Below, in pieces: positions 43,191 to 52,644 of a stretch of 64,000 bases of DNA; within the stretch, counting starts at the first letter, position 1, and each line of letters begins with the position of its first letter. The stretch is from a virus. The stretch is from IMG/VR virus record IMGVR_UViG_3300022752_004319, positions 1 through 64,000 of that record; one strand, given 5' to 3'. The notes under the pieces are model-generated. The model saw only the letters and a program-made list of their open reading frames with translations, had not been told where the DNA came from and made no database searches. The translations under genes and the position numbers were made by a program.

Positions 43191-43658
43191 TTAAATTTTA
43201 CTAAAAATTTCGTTTATTCTTCTAAGGTTTTCCATAACCTTAAGATCGTATTGTTGTATATTTGTTTTTTTGGGAGTAGTATTAGCAATATTAAGATTGA
43301 TATCAGCTGTCGGTGTTTGAATGTACTCGTTATCCATTCCAGTAGTCCGTTTTATTTTTTCAGATCCTTGAACAACTTGTCTTGATGTTGAAAGACATGT
43401 GTTAACAAAATCTTTCATTTTATTTTCACCATTCAAAATAAAAGGTGCGTCTACATTTCTTCCTTGGAAGTTATCGAAAAAGTTTTTGATTCTTTTTAAT
43501 TCAGGATATGATAGTTGTTGTGTATTTTGTAAACGGACATTCCGATTATAACCCTCAGTATTTTGATCGGCACCTTTTACTTTTGCAAAACAAATTTTCA
43601 TATGATTTCTCATATATTCTGGAAAGTTCCAAGTTCTATGATACAATTGACTATTCAT
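43191..43658 (-). CDS. Hypothetical protein (155 aa)
   Basis: Has YHRTWNFPEYMRNHMKICFAK at the start, a motif-like aromatic/basic segment, then a Lys/Asn-rich region with NFFDNFQGRNVDAPFILNGENKM. No domain recognised. It overlaps the following 270-residue gene by 8 bases. Small proteins of this kind occur in virion or regulatory neighbourhoods of large phages, but assignment is not possible. Confidence 0.65.
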   Translation of the reverse strand: MNSQLYHRTWNFPEYMRNHMKICFAKVKGADQNTEGYNRNVRLQNTQQLSYPELKRIKNFFDNFQGRNVDAPFILNGENKMKDFVNTCLSTSRQVVQGSEKIKRTTGMDNEYIQTPTADINLNIANTTPKKTNIQQYDLKVMENLRRINEIFSKI

Positions 43659-44463
43659 TTTCCGAGTTTTTTACCATTTTGATAATATCTGACATTTCCA
43701 AATTTTCTTTCTTGGCCATTTTAACTAAAGATTTAATATTTTTTTTCAAAACCTCAGATACTTCGATTTCCTTAATTTTGATATCACCATCCGAATGCCT
43801 TTTAGCTAAAATATCTTCGACAACATCTTTCATTTTATTTTTTCTTTCTTTCACGATCATTCGAATATCCGAACCACGAAGTTTCTTTTTGTTTACCTTA
43901 GTAACTTTACCGAACTCTTTAGCCCTTTCTTCAGCATTTTCAACACCCATATCTTCAAGTGTGTCTATTGTTTTTTCTGGTGATAAGTCCTTGGTCTCCT
44001 CCCATCCAAAAGCTTTGGACAAATCCTCTTCTCTTTGAACGCTTTCACCCCAATATACTCTGTATCCCCTCATCACAGGGTTTCCTGGTTGTGCTACTGA
44101 GAATACGGTTTGATCCATAGTTTTACGTGGTGACATTTTTGGGTCGTGTATTGGTATTTTAGAATTACTCAAACTACCATCAAAATCAACCAATTCATCT
44201 ATTTCACCATTCTTATCTGTTTTAATTTTTGACAAAATTTTTTGAATTTGTTTCTTTGAAAATCTTTTTTTAGATTTTTGAAATTTTTCGAATATTAAAT
44301 TAAGTAATTTTTCTGATGACTTGGGTATTGACATAATGTCTTCATTAAGTCTAGACTCAGACAAATTTTTTCCAACCGAATAATAAACATCAATATCGTT
44401 GATGTTTTTCTTCAGAAAGAAGTACATATTGTTAAAAAAATATTCTTCCCCGTATTGAATCAT
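43651..44463 (-). CDS. Lys-rich hypothetical protein (270 aa)
   Basis: Basic, helical protein with many Lys/Glu alternations (KKRFSKKQIQKILSKIK) and a Pro/Gly-containing middle (NPVMRGYRVYWGESVQREEDLSKAFGW). No family recognised. It is the first gene of the minus-strand unit that runs toward the glycan operon. It is divergent from the large fibre gene at 44506, with overlapping promoter-like elements in a 42-base gap. Confidence 0.7.
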   Translation of the reverse strand: MIQYGEEYFFNNMYFFLKKNINDIDVYYSVGKNLSESRLNEDIMSIPKSSEKLLNLIFEKFQKSKKRFSKKQIQKILSKIKTDKNGEIDELVDFDGSLSNSKIPIHDPKMSPRKTMDQTVFSVAQPGNPVMRGYRVYWGESVQREEDLSKAFGWEETKDLSPEKTIDTLEDMGVENAEERAKEFGKVTKVNKKKLRGSDIRMIVKERKNKMKDVVEDILAKRHSDGDIKIKEIEVSEVLKKNIKSLVKMAKKENLEMSDIIKMVKNSENE

Positions 44464-44475
44464 AATTTTTTTTAA

Positions 44476-44501
44476 TATAAATACTTTCTAAATGTATTTA
44501 T
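44476..44501. promoter_or_regulatory. Divergent promoter region with TATAAATA/TATTTATA and TATTTAT
   Basis: In the 42-base gap between divergent genes, TATAAATA (44476-44483) reads TATTTATA toward the minus gene, 12 bases before its start. On the + strand it is the T4 late promoter consensus, 22 bases before the fibre start. A second TATTTAT (44495-44501) lies 4 bases before that start. Confidence 0.45.
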
Positions 44502-44505
44502 TACT

Positions 44506-47484
44506 ATGGCTTATCAAAACATTAATCAGTATGTCAAATCAAAATTGTATTTACAACCTGTTTTACAAATTTCTGATATTTCGTTGGCTGCTGATGAGAG
44601 AGAATACAATGAAGAAGTTGTGTTTTCACCACTTATAATTGGCGCAAATGATGGTGATGTTTTACCTGTCAAAATTGATTTAAATTTTTCTGGATCCTCT
44701 CAAAAAATCAATTTGACTTTTGGTGATTACAAAAGAGAAAACGTAATCATTTCTGAAAATTATTATAATCCATACGATTATATTTTAGATTGTTTTTCTG
44801 GAAAAAGTATTTGTGATATCGGCTTGACTGGTACGGATAATGGTTTGGTTACAGGAATGACGGGACAGAGCATTTCTTACACCGAAGGACTATTACCAGA
44901 TAATACAAAATTTGATCGATTGAAATTTGATCGTAGATTGAAATTATTTCAAGTTACAGGATATACGAGCCATCCAAATCATAGATTTTCAGGAATAACG
45001 GCTGAGACCTCGTATGAAATGGTTTCTTATACCGCAAACACCATAGGAACTTACAACGAATTGTATGGAGGATTTTACCAAGGGTTTTATGAACTATTTG
45101 GATATGGATACAAGATACTACCTGAAAGATACACCAAAGGTTGGACTGTAGAGATGACATTGAAACCTAGGATATACAATCAATATACAACCCCGTCTGG
45201 TAAGACAACATTAAATTCATATTACCCCAATAATTCGGGAATATTTTTTTATATGGGAACTCGTGCCGAAAACAAATATTGGCATTTTGCACAAGGTACA
45301 AACCCAACAGATCCAAATTACGATAGAGTAACTAAAAGACTTTTAGATTTAAGTACTTGTGATTGCAAAACACTTAATCCTGGTTACTCCACAAATTCAA
45401 CGTCTCAATTTGATTTGGGTGTTTCAGGAGCAACAATACAAGTAGGTCAAGATTTATTATGGACATCAGGCGACACTTGTGTTGTTTATCATAACGAAAT
45501 TGCATTCCTAACTGGGAATGTTATTGGGTATACAGCATCGACTAATTCATTACAATTTGTTACGACTTATCGTGTGGGTAAAGGAGATTTCAAATATTGG
45601 GTTGTAGATAAATTAAATTTCTTGGAATACAATAATTCCGATTGTTATTTTGTTTATCCCCCAACAGGTGTTACTGATTATCACTACACGGAAAGTCCTT
45701 GTTGTCCAGATGAACCCCAAGTACCTGTCCCTGAACAGGATGCTGCTTACAATGGAATGTCTAATGCTTTAGCTATAAGATTTAGTGGCGACCCAACTAA
45801 CCCAAAAATTTGTATACGTACATTAACAATGACAGGTGATTGCATCACAAGTGGAAGTTGTGAAACTACTGGATATGAATCGCAAACAGGTTACTCAATA
45901 AATAACTATTGTACAACTAGGAGAATATACGATGATTGTAGTGGAACAACTTATTCTTTGGGTGAAAATTGGGTTTTAGTCGACGTTAGCTTTGAAAGGA
46001 ACACCGCACTTGATGAATGTGATTTGGTCTATCTTGGTGGATTAGGTGTAATATCGAATATGGTATTCACAGCATCTACGGATAGTAATTCAGTATCACT
46101 TATCTCTCCACCAATAACTCATTACCAACTAAACCCAGAAACAGAAGAACTTGTACAACTAAACAATGATTGGCTTCTTGAAAAGGGATTTCGGAAAGGT
46201 AAATTGAGAATTTTTGTTAATGGTAAGTTATTTGAAACTTTCGATAATGTTGAAGAAATAATACCTAGAGGTTTGTATGGACACAAAGAAACTCAAGTGG
46301 GTGTACCATTCAATATTTCTTGGGGTGGTGGTACTCAAGGATTGCATGAAAACCTAGTATTCAGTGCTATACCAACAACCGATTTGAACTATTACATACA
46401 AGATCCCGAATTGTTTCCACCAAATATTTTGAGTGGAACAAGTCTCAGTGCTTTAACAACAAATATTCTTATTGAACAAAACTTTGCTGGCACTTTTGAT
46501 GGGGGTATATCATCATTTTCTATGTATGCAAAACCTCTGACTATTCCTGAGGTTCAACATAATGCGAGAATACTTAAACCAAAATATAATTTTTTAAATC
46601 CTTTTTGTCTGAATTGTATTGATTCAACCCCAACACCTACACCTACAATAACTCCAACATTAACTAAAACACCAACAAATACTCTAACACCAACCAACAG
46701 TCAAACACCAACCAACACTCCGTCAAACACAGTTTCTGGAACATTAACTCCAACACCAACCAATAGTCAAACACCAACCAATAGTCAAACACCAACCAAC
46801 ACTCCGTCAAACACAGTTTCTGGAACATTAACTCCAACACCAACTAACACTCCGTCAAACACAGTTTCTGGAACATTAACTCCAACACCAACCAACACTC
46901 CGTCAAACACAGTTTCTGGAACATTAACTCCAACACCAACCAATAGTCAAACACCAACCAACACTCCGTCAAACACAGTTTCTGGAACATTAACTCCAAC
47001 ACCAACCAATAGTCAAACACCAACCAACACTCCGTCAAACACAGTTTCTGGAACATTAACTCCAACACCAACTAACACTCCGTCAAACACAGTTTCTGGA
47101 ACATTAACTCCAACACCAACCAACACTCCGTCAAACACAGTTTCTGGAACATTAACTCCAACACCAACCAATAGTCAAACACCAACCAACACTCCGTCAA
47201 ACACAGTTTCTGGAACATTAACTCCAACACCAACAGTTACTTGTGGTGGTGTTTTATATCCAAATTTAGGTATCGATAATGACCAAACAACAGCTTGTTC
47301 CTCTTCGGGTAATAATTTATATGGTATTAGAGCAAGTTTTGATGATCTGGTAAACGGTGATTTTTTATATTATGATGTTTGTCTTTCGAATATTTACAAT
47401 TCTGGTGGATATATTTCAAATGGAAATACATATGTTTTTAATTTGAGTCCCGGTGGTCAAAACCTAACTCTTGGTTCATGTTAG
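44506..47484 (+). CDS. Large Thr/Pro-repeat virion protein with LamG-like domain (fibre 1)
   Basis: The 992-residue protein has a beta-rich N-terminal region and a concanavalin/LamG-like segment near residues 500-700 (WVLVDVSFERN, LRIFVNGKLFETFDN, GGISSFSMYAKPLTIPEVQHNAR). A mucin-like Thr/Pro linker of tandem repeats follows (about residues 706-911), then a small C-terminal beta module with ACSSSGNNLYGIR (about 912-992). No signal peptide is present, consistent with a virion part rather than a secreted protein. The C-terminal module also ends the 1356-residue protein at 54778. A glycosyltransferase cassette follows at once, so the Thr-rich region may be a glycan carrier. Confidence 0.82.
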   Translation: MAYQNINQYVKSKLYLQPVLQISDISLAADEREYNEEVVFSPLIIGANDGDVLPVKIDLNFSGSSQKINLTFGDYKRENVIISENYYNPYDYILDCFSGKSICDIGLTGTDNGLVTGMTGQSISYTEGLLPDNTKFDRLKFDRRLKLFQVTGYTSHPNHRFSGITAETSYEMVSYTANTIGTYNELYGGFYQGFYELFGYGYKILPERYTKGWTVEMTLKPRIYNQYTTPSGKTTLNSYYPNNSGIFFYMGTRAENKYWHFAQGTNPTDPNYDRVTKRLLDLSTCDCKTLNPGYSTNSTSQFDLGVSGATIQVGQDLLWTSGDTCVVYHNEIAFLTGNVIGYTASTNSLQFVTTYRVGKGDFKYWVVDKLNFLEYNNSDCYFVYPPTGVTDYHYTESPCCPDEPQVPVPEQDAAYNGMSNALAIRFSGDPTNPKICIRTLTMTGDCITSGSCETTGYESQTGYSINNYCTTRRIYDDCSGTTYSLGENWVLVDVSFERNTALDECDLVYLGGLGVISNMVFTASTDSNSVSLISPPITHYQLNPETEELVQLNNDWLLEKGFRKGKLRIFVNGKLFETFDNVEEIIPRGLYGHKETQVGVPFNISWGGGTQGLHENLVFSAIPTTDLNYYIQDPELFPPNILSGTSLSALTTNILIEQNFAGTFDGGISSFSMYAKPLTIPEVQHNARILKPKYNFLNPFCLNCIDSTPTPTPTITPTLTKTPTNTLTPTNSQTPTNTPSNTVSGTLTPTPTNSQTPTNSQTPTNTPSNTVSGTLTPTPTNTPSNTVSGTLTPTPTNTPSNTVSGTLTPTPTNSQTPTNTPSNTVSGTLTPTPTNSQTPTNTPSNTVSGTLTPTPTNTPSNTVSGTLTPTPTNTPSNTVSGTLTPTPTNSQTPTNTPSNTVSGTLTPTPTVTCGGVLYPNLGIDNDQTTACSSSGNNLYGIRASFDDLVNGDFLYYDVCLSNIYNSGGYISNGNTYVFNLSPGGQNLTLGSC
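46690..47235 (+). repeat. Coding tandem repeat array, TPSNTVSGTL units (9 copies)
   Basis: Nine copies of a unit encoding TPSNTVSGTL are separated by Thr-Pro linkers. Successive spacings are 84, 48, 48, 66, 66, 48, 48 and 66 bp. Units are near-identical in DNA, differing mainly by a silent C/T in AAC(C/T)AAC. The order 48(T)-48(C)-66 occurs twice, showing a block duplication. Confidence 0.93.
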
Positions 47485-47551
47485 TATTCTAAAATTCAAA
47501 AAACAACATTAACTAAAAGTCCTGAATAATTTTCAAAAAAATTATAAATGT

Positions 47552-47558
47552 TATTTAT
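47552..47558 (+). promoter_or_regulatory. Candidate promoter TATTTAT ahead of the second glycosyltransferase cassette
   Basis: TATTTAT lies 44 bases before the start of the GlcNAc-transferase-like gene, in a 118-base gap that otherwise holds AT-rich sequence with no clear terminator. Confidence 0.35.
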
Positions 47559-47602
47559 TTTAAAATTTAGAAAGTTATTTTTCAGTTAAAATTTACTTTT
47601 AT

Positions 47603-48856
47603 ATGAAAATATTCGTTCAAATTGCCGCATATCGAGATCCAGAATTGATTAAAACAATCAAAAGTTGTATTGAAAATGCAGAAAATCCAAAAAACTTAAC
47701 TTTCGGTATTGCTAGACAATTCCATCCAGATGATAAATTTGATGATCTTTCTGAGTATATGTTAGATGAAAGATTTAGAATTTTGAACATTCCCCACGCA
47801 GAATCCAAGGGTGTATGTTGGGCTAGAAATCAAGTACAACAACTTTACAATAAGGAACAATATACACTTCAAATTGATTCACATATGAGGTTTGCTCCCA
47901 ACTGGGACAAAGAAATGATTCAAATGATCAAACAACTACAGAAAAAAGGACACAAAAAACCTTTATTAACTGGATATGTATCATCATTTGATCCTGATAA
48001 TGATCCTGGGGCTCGAGTACAAGAGCCTTGGAGGATGGTTTTCGACAGGTTTATTCCAGAGGGCGCTGTATTTTTTCTTCCTGAAACAATACCAAATTGG
48101 CAAAGTATGACTGAACCAGTACCTGCAAGATTTTACTCAGCACACTATGCATTTACTTTGGGTAAATTCTCAACAGAAGTTCAACATAATCCCGAATATT
48201 ATTTTCATGGTGAAGAAATTTCTATAGCAGCAAGAGCATATACTTGGGGATATGATTTATTTCACCCTCATAAAGTTCTTATTTGGCATGAATACACAAG
48301 AAAAGGTAGAACCAAGCAGTGGGACGATGATAAAAATTGGGTGGAAAAAAATAATGTATCTCACTTGACAAACAGAAAGTTATTTGGGATGGATGGTTTA
48401 GAACAAGAAGGTCATACTGGAAAGTATGGATTTGGAAAAATTAGATCCCTAAAAGATTATGAAAAGTTTTCAGGATTACTTTTTGAAAAGAGAGCTGTAC
48501 AACAATATACCTTAGATAAAAACTATCCACCAAATCCTTACAATTATTCTTCTGAAGAAGAGTGGAAAGCTGATTTTGCTTTAATATTTAAACATTGTAT
48601 CGATATTGGATACTCTCAAGTTCCTGAACAAGATTACGATTTTTGGGTTGTTGCATTCCACGATGAAAATGATGAGACTATTTTTAGAAAAGACGCGGAT
48701 AAATCAGAAATTTCAAGAATGATGAACGATCCTGACGGGTATTGTAAAGTATGGAGAGAATTCCAAACAATACATAAACCAAAATACTGGGTAGTTTGGC
48801 CACACTCCGAGTCTAAAGGATGGTGTGAAAGAATTAGCGGAAATTTACCATTTTAA
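47603..48856 (+). CDS. Polypeptide GlcNAc-transferase-like glycosyltransferase (GT60/PF11397 type)
   Basis: N-terminus IFVQIAAYRDPELIKTIKSC is typical of PF11397. The signature YTLQIDSHMRFAPNWD (about residues 91-106) places the D-x-H metal site. ARVQEPWRMVF, PARFYSAHYAFTLGKF and YYFHGEEISIAARAYTWGYD complete the expected order. Family members transfer GlcNAc to hydroxyls of Ser, Thr or hydroxyproline in polypeptides, including mucin-like Thr/Pro sequences. It follows the Thr/Pro-repeat fibre gene. It extends about 110 residues beyond the core, ending in WVVWPHSESKGWCERISGN, whose function is unknown. Confidence 0.8.
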   Translation: MKIFVQIAAYRDPELIKTIKSCIENAENPKNLTFGIARQFHPDDKFDDLSEYMLDERFRILNIPHAESKGVCWARNQVQQLYNKEQYTLQIDSHMRFAPNWDKEMIQMIKQLQKKGHKKPLLTGYVSSFDPDNDPGARVQEPWRMVFDRFIPEGAVFFLPETIPNWQSMTEPVPARFYSAHYAFTLGKFSTEVQHNPEYYFHGEEISIAARAYTWGYDLFHPHKVLIWHEYTRKGRTKQWDDDKNWVEKNNVSHLTNRKLFGMDGLEQEGHTGKYGFGKIRSLKDYEKFSGLLFEKRAVQQYTLDKNYPPNPYNYSSEEEWKADFALIFKHCIDIGYSQVPEQDYDFWVVAFHDENDETIFRKDADKSEISRMMNDPDGYCKVWREFQTIHKPKYWVVWPHSESKGWCERISGNLPF

Positions 48857-48868
48857 ATTTAACACAGA

Positions 48869-49486
48869 ATGTATATTTCCCAATTAGGTCAAGATAAATT
48901 TATTGACGAATTTTTTGAAAAAAAAGAAAATCTCACATTTCTGGACGTTGGAGCTCATGATGGTGTTACCATATCAAACACTTTTTTTTTAGAAAAGACT
49001 AGAAATTGGAATGGGATATGTATTGAGGCTCAACCTACGATATTTGAAAAATTAAGAGTTAATAGAAATTGTATATGTGTAAATGTTGCTGTTTCAAACT
49101 TTGAAGGTGAAACTGATTTCACATATGTTGAGGGATATGCAAATATGTTGTCAGGTATTTCAGATGAATACAATAAAACACATATAGATCGTATTAAGGG
49201 TGAGGTTAATCATTATGGGGGTGAAATAAATACAATTAAAGTTCCTGTAAAAAAATTACAAACAATATTGGATGAACATAATATGGTTGATATAGATTTC
49301 TGTACTATAGATACCGAAGGTTCCGAATTTAACATTGTTCAATCTATAGATTTTGACAGAACCAATATAAAAGTATTCATAATAGAAAATAACTATAAAG
49401 AAACAAATATCCAAGAATACTTGGAAATAAAGGGTTATCAACTCTATAAAAAATTAGAGTGGGATGATATTTTTATTAAAAAATAA
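48869..49486 (+). CDS. FkbM-type SAM-dependent methyltransferase
   Basis: SAM motif FLDVGAHDGVTISNT (about residues 25-39), acidic loop GICIEAQPTIF and signature IDFCTIDTEGSEFNIV. It is closely similar in motif order and length (205) to the enzyme at 27140 (202), including a MLSGI segment; the two are probably paralogues. It is followed after 5 bases by a GT10-like gene, as in the other cluster. Likely methylates a glycan hydroxyl. Confidence 0.88.
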   Translation: MYISQLGQDKFIDEFFEKKENLTFLDVGAHDGVTISNTFFLEKTRNWNGICIEAQPTIFEKLRVNRNCICVNVAVSNFEGETDFTYVEGYANMLSGISDEYNKTHIDRIKGEVNHYGGEINTIKVPVKKLQTILDEHNMVDIDFCTIDTEGSEFNIVQSIDFDRTNIKVFIIENNYKETNIQEYLEIKGYQLYKKLEWDDIFIKK

Positions 49487-49491
49487 TTGAA

Positions 49492-50304
49492 ATGAAAAAA
49501 ATAAATTTTTTTGACGAAAATTTGTTAGGTCAACCAGGTCTATCTAGATATCTATCACCAAATTTAGATTGGTGCCGAGAAACTAATGATTACGATATCG
49601 CAATTTATACTGATAAAATGTGTTTTTCACAAAAATTAGATAATTCAAAAATAAATTGTGCTTGGATTATAGAGCCACCAATCATTAACGTTGAAAATTA
49701 TCGTGACATTGTGATTAGTCAAGATAATTTTAAATACGTTTTTACACACAATAAAAATACATTATCCAATTTAAGAAACGGAGTATATGTACCTCACGGA
49801 GGTACATGGTTAAGAGAAGAAGATATTAACGTTCATCACAAAACTAAAAATTGTAGTTTTATTTTTTCAAACAAGGATTGGAATTCATACCATAGACTAA
49901 GACACAGAATTGCGGTTAGATTTGAAAATGACGATAGGGTTGATTTTTTTGGAAGTGGATCAAAAAACCCAGTAGAATTTAAAATTGAGGCTTTGAAGGA
50001 CTATATGTTTTCAATTGTTGTAGAAAATTCAATTGAATCAGATTACTTCACTGAAAAAATTTTAGATTGTTTTCTATCAGGAACTATTCCAATATATTTG
50101 GGTAGTAAAACAACTTCTAACTATTTTGACAGTGAGGGGATTATTTATTTTGATGGGGATGAAGATTTACCAAATATTTTGGAAACATTAAATACTACGT
50201 TATACGAATCAAAAATTGATTCAGTTAGAAAAAATTTTGAGTTCGCTAAAAAATATGTTTTCCCTGAAAAAATAATTCAAGAATATCTAGATCAAAATGT
50301 TTGA
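49492..50304 (+). CDS. GT10-like fucosyltransferase
   Basis: GT10 donor motif FSIVVENSIESDYFTEKILD followed by CFLSGTIPIYLGSKTTSNYF (about residues 163-202). The N-terminal GT-B part includes FTHNKNTLSNLRNGVYVPHGG. It lies 5 bases after the FkbM gene, the same pairing as at 27140-28587. Length 270. Expected to use GDP-L-fucose or an analogue. It overlaps the next gene by 8 bases. Confidence 0.87.
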   Translation: MKKINFFDENLLGQPGLSRYLSPNLDWCRETNDYDIAIYTDKMCFSQKLDNSKINCAWIIEPPIINVENYRDIVISQDNFKYVFTHNKNTLSNLRNGVYVPHGGTWLREEDINVHHKTKNCSFIFSNKDWNSYHRLRHRIAVRFENDDRVDFFGSGSKNPVEFKIEALKDYMFSIVVENSIESDYFTEKILDCFLSGTIPIYLGSKTTSNYFDSEGIIYFDGDEDLPNILETLNTTLYESKIDSVRKNFEFAKKYVFPEKIIQEYLDQNV

Positions 50305-51061
50305 CAACATTGTAATTACTGGAGCAAATAATATTTACTACGAATCACTATTGACTTTAATTAGTAGTATTCATAAGTATGCTATCAATCAAGTTGATAA
50401 AGTACTTGTTTATGATTTTGGGTTAGACCCAACTGAAATCGAACATTTGAAAAAACTGAAACTTGTGGAAATAATCACAATTACCGAGGTTTTTCCTGTT
50501 TGTGAAAAAATTACATCAAAAAAAATCAAATCTCATTTTTGGAAGATGTATGCTTTACAAAATTCAAAAAAATTTGGTAAAAACATTTTATGGTTAGATG
50601 CTGGATGTTGTTTAATAGACAATATGTCATCTATTTATGAAAAATTAATAAATGATCAAATTTTTGTGGTTGGGGATTATTCTCATCCAAATTATAACTT
50701 TACACATAGTTTGTGTAAAACAATTATGAATGTTTCTGAAAAAGAAATTAATGATTATCAGATTTCATCTGGTATTTTTGGTTTCGTGTCAGATGGTAAA
50801 TACGATGAATTAATAAATAAAAGTTGGGACTATACTTTGATAGATGGGTGTATTGATGGATTTTATGAAAACCATAGACATGACCAAAGTATTCTTTCAA
50901 TATTGATTTCTAGATATGACTGCCCACGTCAAGACATTGACATCTATGGTTACTGGACAGATATAAATCGAGATTTAGAAAGTGCAAAAAATAAAGGGGC
51001 AGTTATTTTTGTTCATAGACGAGGTTACTGTGATAAAACAAATCTATTATATGAAAATTAA
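50297..51061 (+). CDS. DUF1647/GT8-like putative glycosyltransferase
   Basis: The start FDNIVITGANNIYYESLLTLISSIHKY and VDKVLVYDFGLDPTEIEHL fit the DUF1647 pattern (T-x-A-x-x-x-Y...L-x-x-S-hHk, VYDhGL). ILWLDAGCCL occupies the DxD-like site of GT8-type folds, and HRHDQSILSIL matches the family's terminal His-x-x-x-Gln-x-hh motif. Acceptor is unknown. It overlaps its upstream and downstream genes by 8 and 11 bases. Confidence 0.72.
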   Translation: MFDNIVITGANNIYYESLLTLISSIHKYAINQVDKVLVYDFGLDPTEIEHLKKLKLVEIITITEVFPVCEKITSKKIKSHFWKMYALQNSKKFGKNILWLDAGCCLIDNMSSIYEKLINDQIFVVGDYSHPNYNFTHSLCKTIMNVSEKEINDYQISSGIFGFVSDGKYDELINKSWDYTLIDGCIDGFYENHRHDQSILSILISRYDCPRQDIDIYGYWTDINRDLESAKNKGAVIFVHRRGYCDKTNLLYEN

Positions 51062-51773
51062 TTTTAATGAAATTCCTAAATTTGTTATAAATTTAGAAAG
51101 AAGATCCGATAGATTAGATTTGGTAACTAAAGAATTTGAGTATATGGGTTGGGAATTTGAAAGATTCAATGCTGTTGATACGAACAGTTATTTAGGTTGT
51201 GCTTATTCCCATCAACAAATAGCTCAAATAATACTAGATAGAGGGTACAAATTTGCTATGGTTTTTGAAGATGACATTTTTTTTATGCCTTATACAAAAA
51301 AAATGATCCCAATTATAGAAGATGAATTGAATAACACTGATTGGGAATTTTTCCATTTTGCACCATCAATACATCGTCCTCTTTTGAAGTGGTCAGATAA
51401 TTTGGTTGATTTAACCAATCCACCACCAAAAAAAGAAAATCATAGAGAAATTTTTGGCACGTCTGGATTTATTTTGACACCATCAGTATGTGATATGATT
51501 ACTAAATGGAACACAAATGAGATAATTGAAAACAGCCATATGCAAAAACCAATAGATGAATTTTTAGCTTTAGCTGTATATCCACGATTACAATCTTTTT
51601 CAGGAAAATATCCACTTGTAACACAGAGGGCAGACTTCTCAGACATAAATCGTACATTTGATAGTAATCATTATGTTATGACTTATCAATGGAATGTTTA
51701 TTATCCAGATAAATTAGATAATCAATACTTGGATTTTGATTATTGCTTAAACTTAAGAAACAATGAAAATTAA
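51051..51773 (+). CDS. GT25-like (LPS-type) glycosyltransferase
   Basis: The open frame begins at 50982 inside the previous gene; the ATG at 51051 gives the GT25 N-terminus MKINFNEIPKFVINLERRSDRL. The family's FAMVFEDDIFFM (DxD-like, about residues 67-78) and the C-terminal GTSGFILTPSVCDMI plus PLVTQRADFSDI are present. Length 240 is normal. The 11-base overlap with the 50297 gene supports coupled translation. Confidence 0.85.
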   Translation: MKINFNEIPKFVINLERRSDRLDLVTKEFEYMGWEFERFNAVDTNSYLGCAYSHQQIAQIILDRGYKFAMVFEDDIFFMPYTKKMIPIIEDELNNTDWEFFHFAPSIHRPLLKWSDNLVDLTNPPPKKENHREIFGTSGFILTPSVCDMITKWNTNEIIENSHMQKPIDEFLALAVYPRLQSFSGKYPLVTQRADFSDINRTFDSNHYVMTYQWNVYYPDKLDNQYLDFDYCLNLRNNEN

Positions 51774-52644
51774 ATTTATAACTTCTATCTATTCCGATTT
51801 GTATGGTACTGATTTTGGCGGTAGGTCAAACAGACGTGATCACTATCGATACAGTTTACTTTCATTGTTAAAAATGTCAGATGCTGACTTTTTGTGTTAT
51901 ACCTCAGATAGAGAAATTCACGATTTAGAAAATTTTTTTTACGAATTAAATTTTATACCACGTGAAAAATTGGAATTTAGGATACAAGATTTATCAAATA
52001 TTAAGACAACAAATTTATTGAATAGATATAAAAATTATAATGATGCAAAAGTATCTGACAGATGTATTGAAATACAATATTCAAAATTTCATTGGTGGTG
52101 GAACGAAGATAGAAGTTATGATTATTATTATTGGATAGATGCGGGTCTCTCTCATTGTGGATTAATTCCTTTGAAATATTTGACTAGTACTCATATTTTA
52201 GCGCAATACTACGAATCACCATTGTTCAATAATACTTTTCTTCACAATTTGATTAAAGATACGGAAGAAAAGTTTTTAATTTTGGGTAAAGAGAACGATA
52301 GAAACTATTGGGAAGGCACTGTGGATCCTAAATGGTATTTTGAATATGACAGATCAATACATATAATTGGTGGTCTTTTTGGAGGTCATCGAGATAGATG
52401 GGATGAAATTGTCAATTTGTTTGAAGACTATTCACAAAAAGTTACTGAGGACGCACAAAGAGTATATTTTGAAGAAAATATTATGAGTTTAATGTGGGTC
52501 AATCATAAACAATTATTTGTTAGAAAACATTTTGACATATGGTGGTGTCCTGATAGTGGTCCCAGAGATGCGTCACCAGAAATATACACACAAAATAAAA
52601 GTTTTTATAGAATTTTGGAGGAATTTAATAGAATTTATGAATAA
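51763..52644 (+). CDS. HtrL/YibB-like putative glycosyltransferase
   Basis: Contains IKFITSIYSDLYGTDFGGRSN at the start, KFHWWWNEDRSYDYYYWIDAGLSH (about residues 106-129) with the W-x-D-A-G core of the HtrL/YibB family, and HIIGGLFGGHRDRWDEI (about 199-215). The family is thought to be glycosyltransferase-like. It shares the same features as the N-terminal half of the next protein, suggesting duplication. It overlaps the next gene by 8 bases (ATGAATAA). Confidence 0.75.
   Translation: MKIKFITSIYSDLYGTDFGGRSNRRDHYRYSLLSLLKMSDADFLCYTSDREIHDLENFFYELNFIPREKLEFRIQDLSNIKTTNLLNRYKNYNDAKVSDRCIEIQYSKFHWWWNEDRSYDYYYWIDAGLSHCGLIPLKYLTSTHILAQYYESPLFNNTFLHNLIKDTEEKFLILGKENDRNYWEGTVDPKWYFEYDRSIHIIGGLFGGHRDRWDEIVNLFEDYSQKVTEDAQRVYFEENIMSLMWVNHKQLFVRKHFDIWWCPDSGPRDASPEIYTQNKSFYRILEEFNRIYE

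Noticed and set aside
46690-47235. Repeat array considered as CRISPR
   Set aside because: Repeats are in frame within a large coding region, the intervening segments are also repeats, and no cas genes are near.
50982-51050. Upstream start for the GT25-like gene
   Set aside because: It lies inside the previous gene, and the family's N-terminal motif begins at 51051.
52517-52636. Upstream start for the HtrL-GT2 fusion
   Set aside because: It lies in the preceding gene's coding sequence; the natural N-terminus begins at 52637 in an ATGAATAA overlap.
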